A program made the position numbers and the translations under genes. A stretch of 64,000 nucleotides of DNA, from assembly GCA_965367295.1 (NCBI GenBank), contig CBDUHN010000009.1, positions 1 through 64,000 on the forward strand, written 5' to 3'. Below the pieces are notes generated by a model. The model saw nothing but the letters and a program-made list of their open reading frames with translations, did not search any database and was not told the origin of the DNA. This DNA is from JAIVHA01 sp965367295. GTDB taxonomy: Bacteria; Pseudomonadota; Gammaproteobacteria; DSM-19610. Below, piece by piece: positions 63,852 to 64,000 of the stretch. The first letter of the stretch is position 1; every line of letters begins with the position of its first letter.

Positions 63852-64000
63852 ATGGCTCAACAGAGTACAAATTCCACACCCACTACCCAGATTCAAACCA
63901 TTGCTGATTATCCGACCACAATCTGCTTGTGGCGATTCGATTTCGCGGAAATCCACAAGATTTCTGATTTTTGCGTTTTGCGCCGCTGTATTATTCCTGT
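63852..64000 (+). CDS. Possible partial ORF at the right edge
   Basis: An ATG frame (MAQQSTNSTPTTQIQTIADY) stays open for 49 codons to the window end. AAGG lies 4-5 bases upstream, and a weak -35/-10 pair (TTGAGA at 63812-63817, TAGGGT at 63835-63840) precedes it. The peptide has no recognisable motif. About 160 bases before it, after the signalling operon, hold nothing else. A run of this length is not rare by chance, so confidence is low. Confidence 0.3.
   Translation, partial: MAQQSTNSTPTTQIQTIADYPTTICLWRFDFAEIHKISDFCVLRRCIIP

Overview
The window reads as chromosomal DNA of a free-living, high-GC gammaproteobacterium. Indicators are an OxyR with the enteric cysteine numbering, RapA, TalB-type transaldolase, YgiQ, TrmO, AsmA/DUF748 and YdgA proteins, a second-type EF-G, and several membrane-anchored kinases and c-di-GMP proteins. 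The gene mix (2-oxoacid:ferredoxin oxidoreductase and an Mrp-linked complex beside oxygen-defence genes) would suit a Chromatiales-like sulfur or redox-cycling lineage, but that placement is inference. I saw no rRNA or tRNA gene, CRISPR array, insertion sequence or prophage.

Region 1 (0.2-10 kb): oxyR and katG are divergent, with an OxyR-type four-half-site operator between them and an exported KatG. RapA follows, then two very small membrane-protein ORFs, the second behind a CRP/FNR-type class II promoter. Next come a SprT-like metalloprotease overlapping transaldolase, and an unassigned membrane protein.

Region 2 (10.4-30.4 kb) is the most interesting part. A MASE3-like sensor kinase with a cysteine cluster precedes a 2-oxoacid:ferredoxin oxidoreductase operon (gamma, alpha, beta) that ends in a GltD-type FAD/NAD(P) oxidoreductase carrying C-terminal ferredoxin clusters. 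Facing it is a 13-gene chain of overlapping or near-contiguous genes. It encodes Mrp-type subunits (MnhE, F, G, DUF4040, MbhE-MnhB fusion, MnhC), two antiporter-like subunits, NuoH, NuoB, NuoC and NuoD homologues, and a NuoI-GltD fusion, and then a ferritin-like protein. Gene order and cysteine patterns match the archaeal Mbx/energy-converting hydrogenase-related (Ehr) class rather than complex I. Only one cysteine of each NiFe-binding CxxC pair remains. Between the convergent operons lie a response regulator with an unusual N-terminal domain and a stand-alone paralogue of that domain. I infer an ion-gradient-coupled module linking low-potential ferredoxin chemistry to NAD(P)H, with its own redox regulators.

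Region 3 (30.6-49.8 kb): an azoR-cytochrome b561-yceI-pirin operon with a divergent LysR regulator; a chemoreceptor with a sigma-28-like promoter overlapping a porin-like gene; a YdgA-like protein; a V4R-GGDEF-EAL protein; a PQQ sugar dehydrogenase-like protein; YgiQ; a DUF748 protein; TrmO; a CbiX-like protein; and the 5' remnant of a PhnD-like binding protein.

Region 4 (50-64 kb): EF-G with a strong terminator, a MarC protein, and a double CDGSH protein. A TetR-controlled operon (28-bp palindromic operator, membrane fusion protein, FtsX-type permease, ABC ATPase, small His-rich exported protein) follows. The window ends with a three-gene signalling cluster (Cache-PAS histidine kinase, single-domain receiver, receiver-PAS-GGDEF-EAL) and a possible partial ORF at the right edge.
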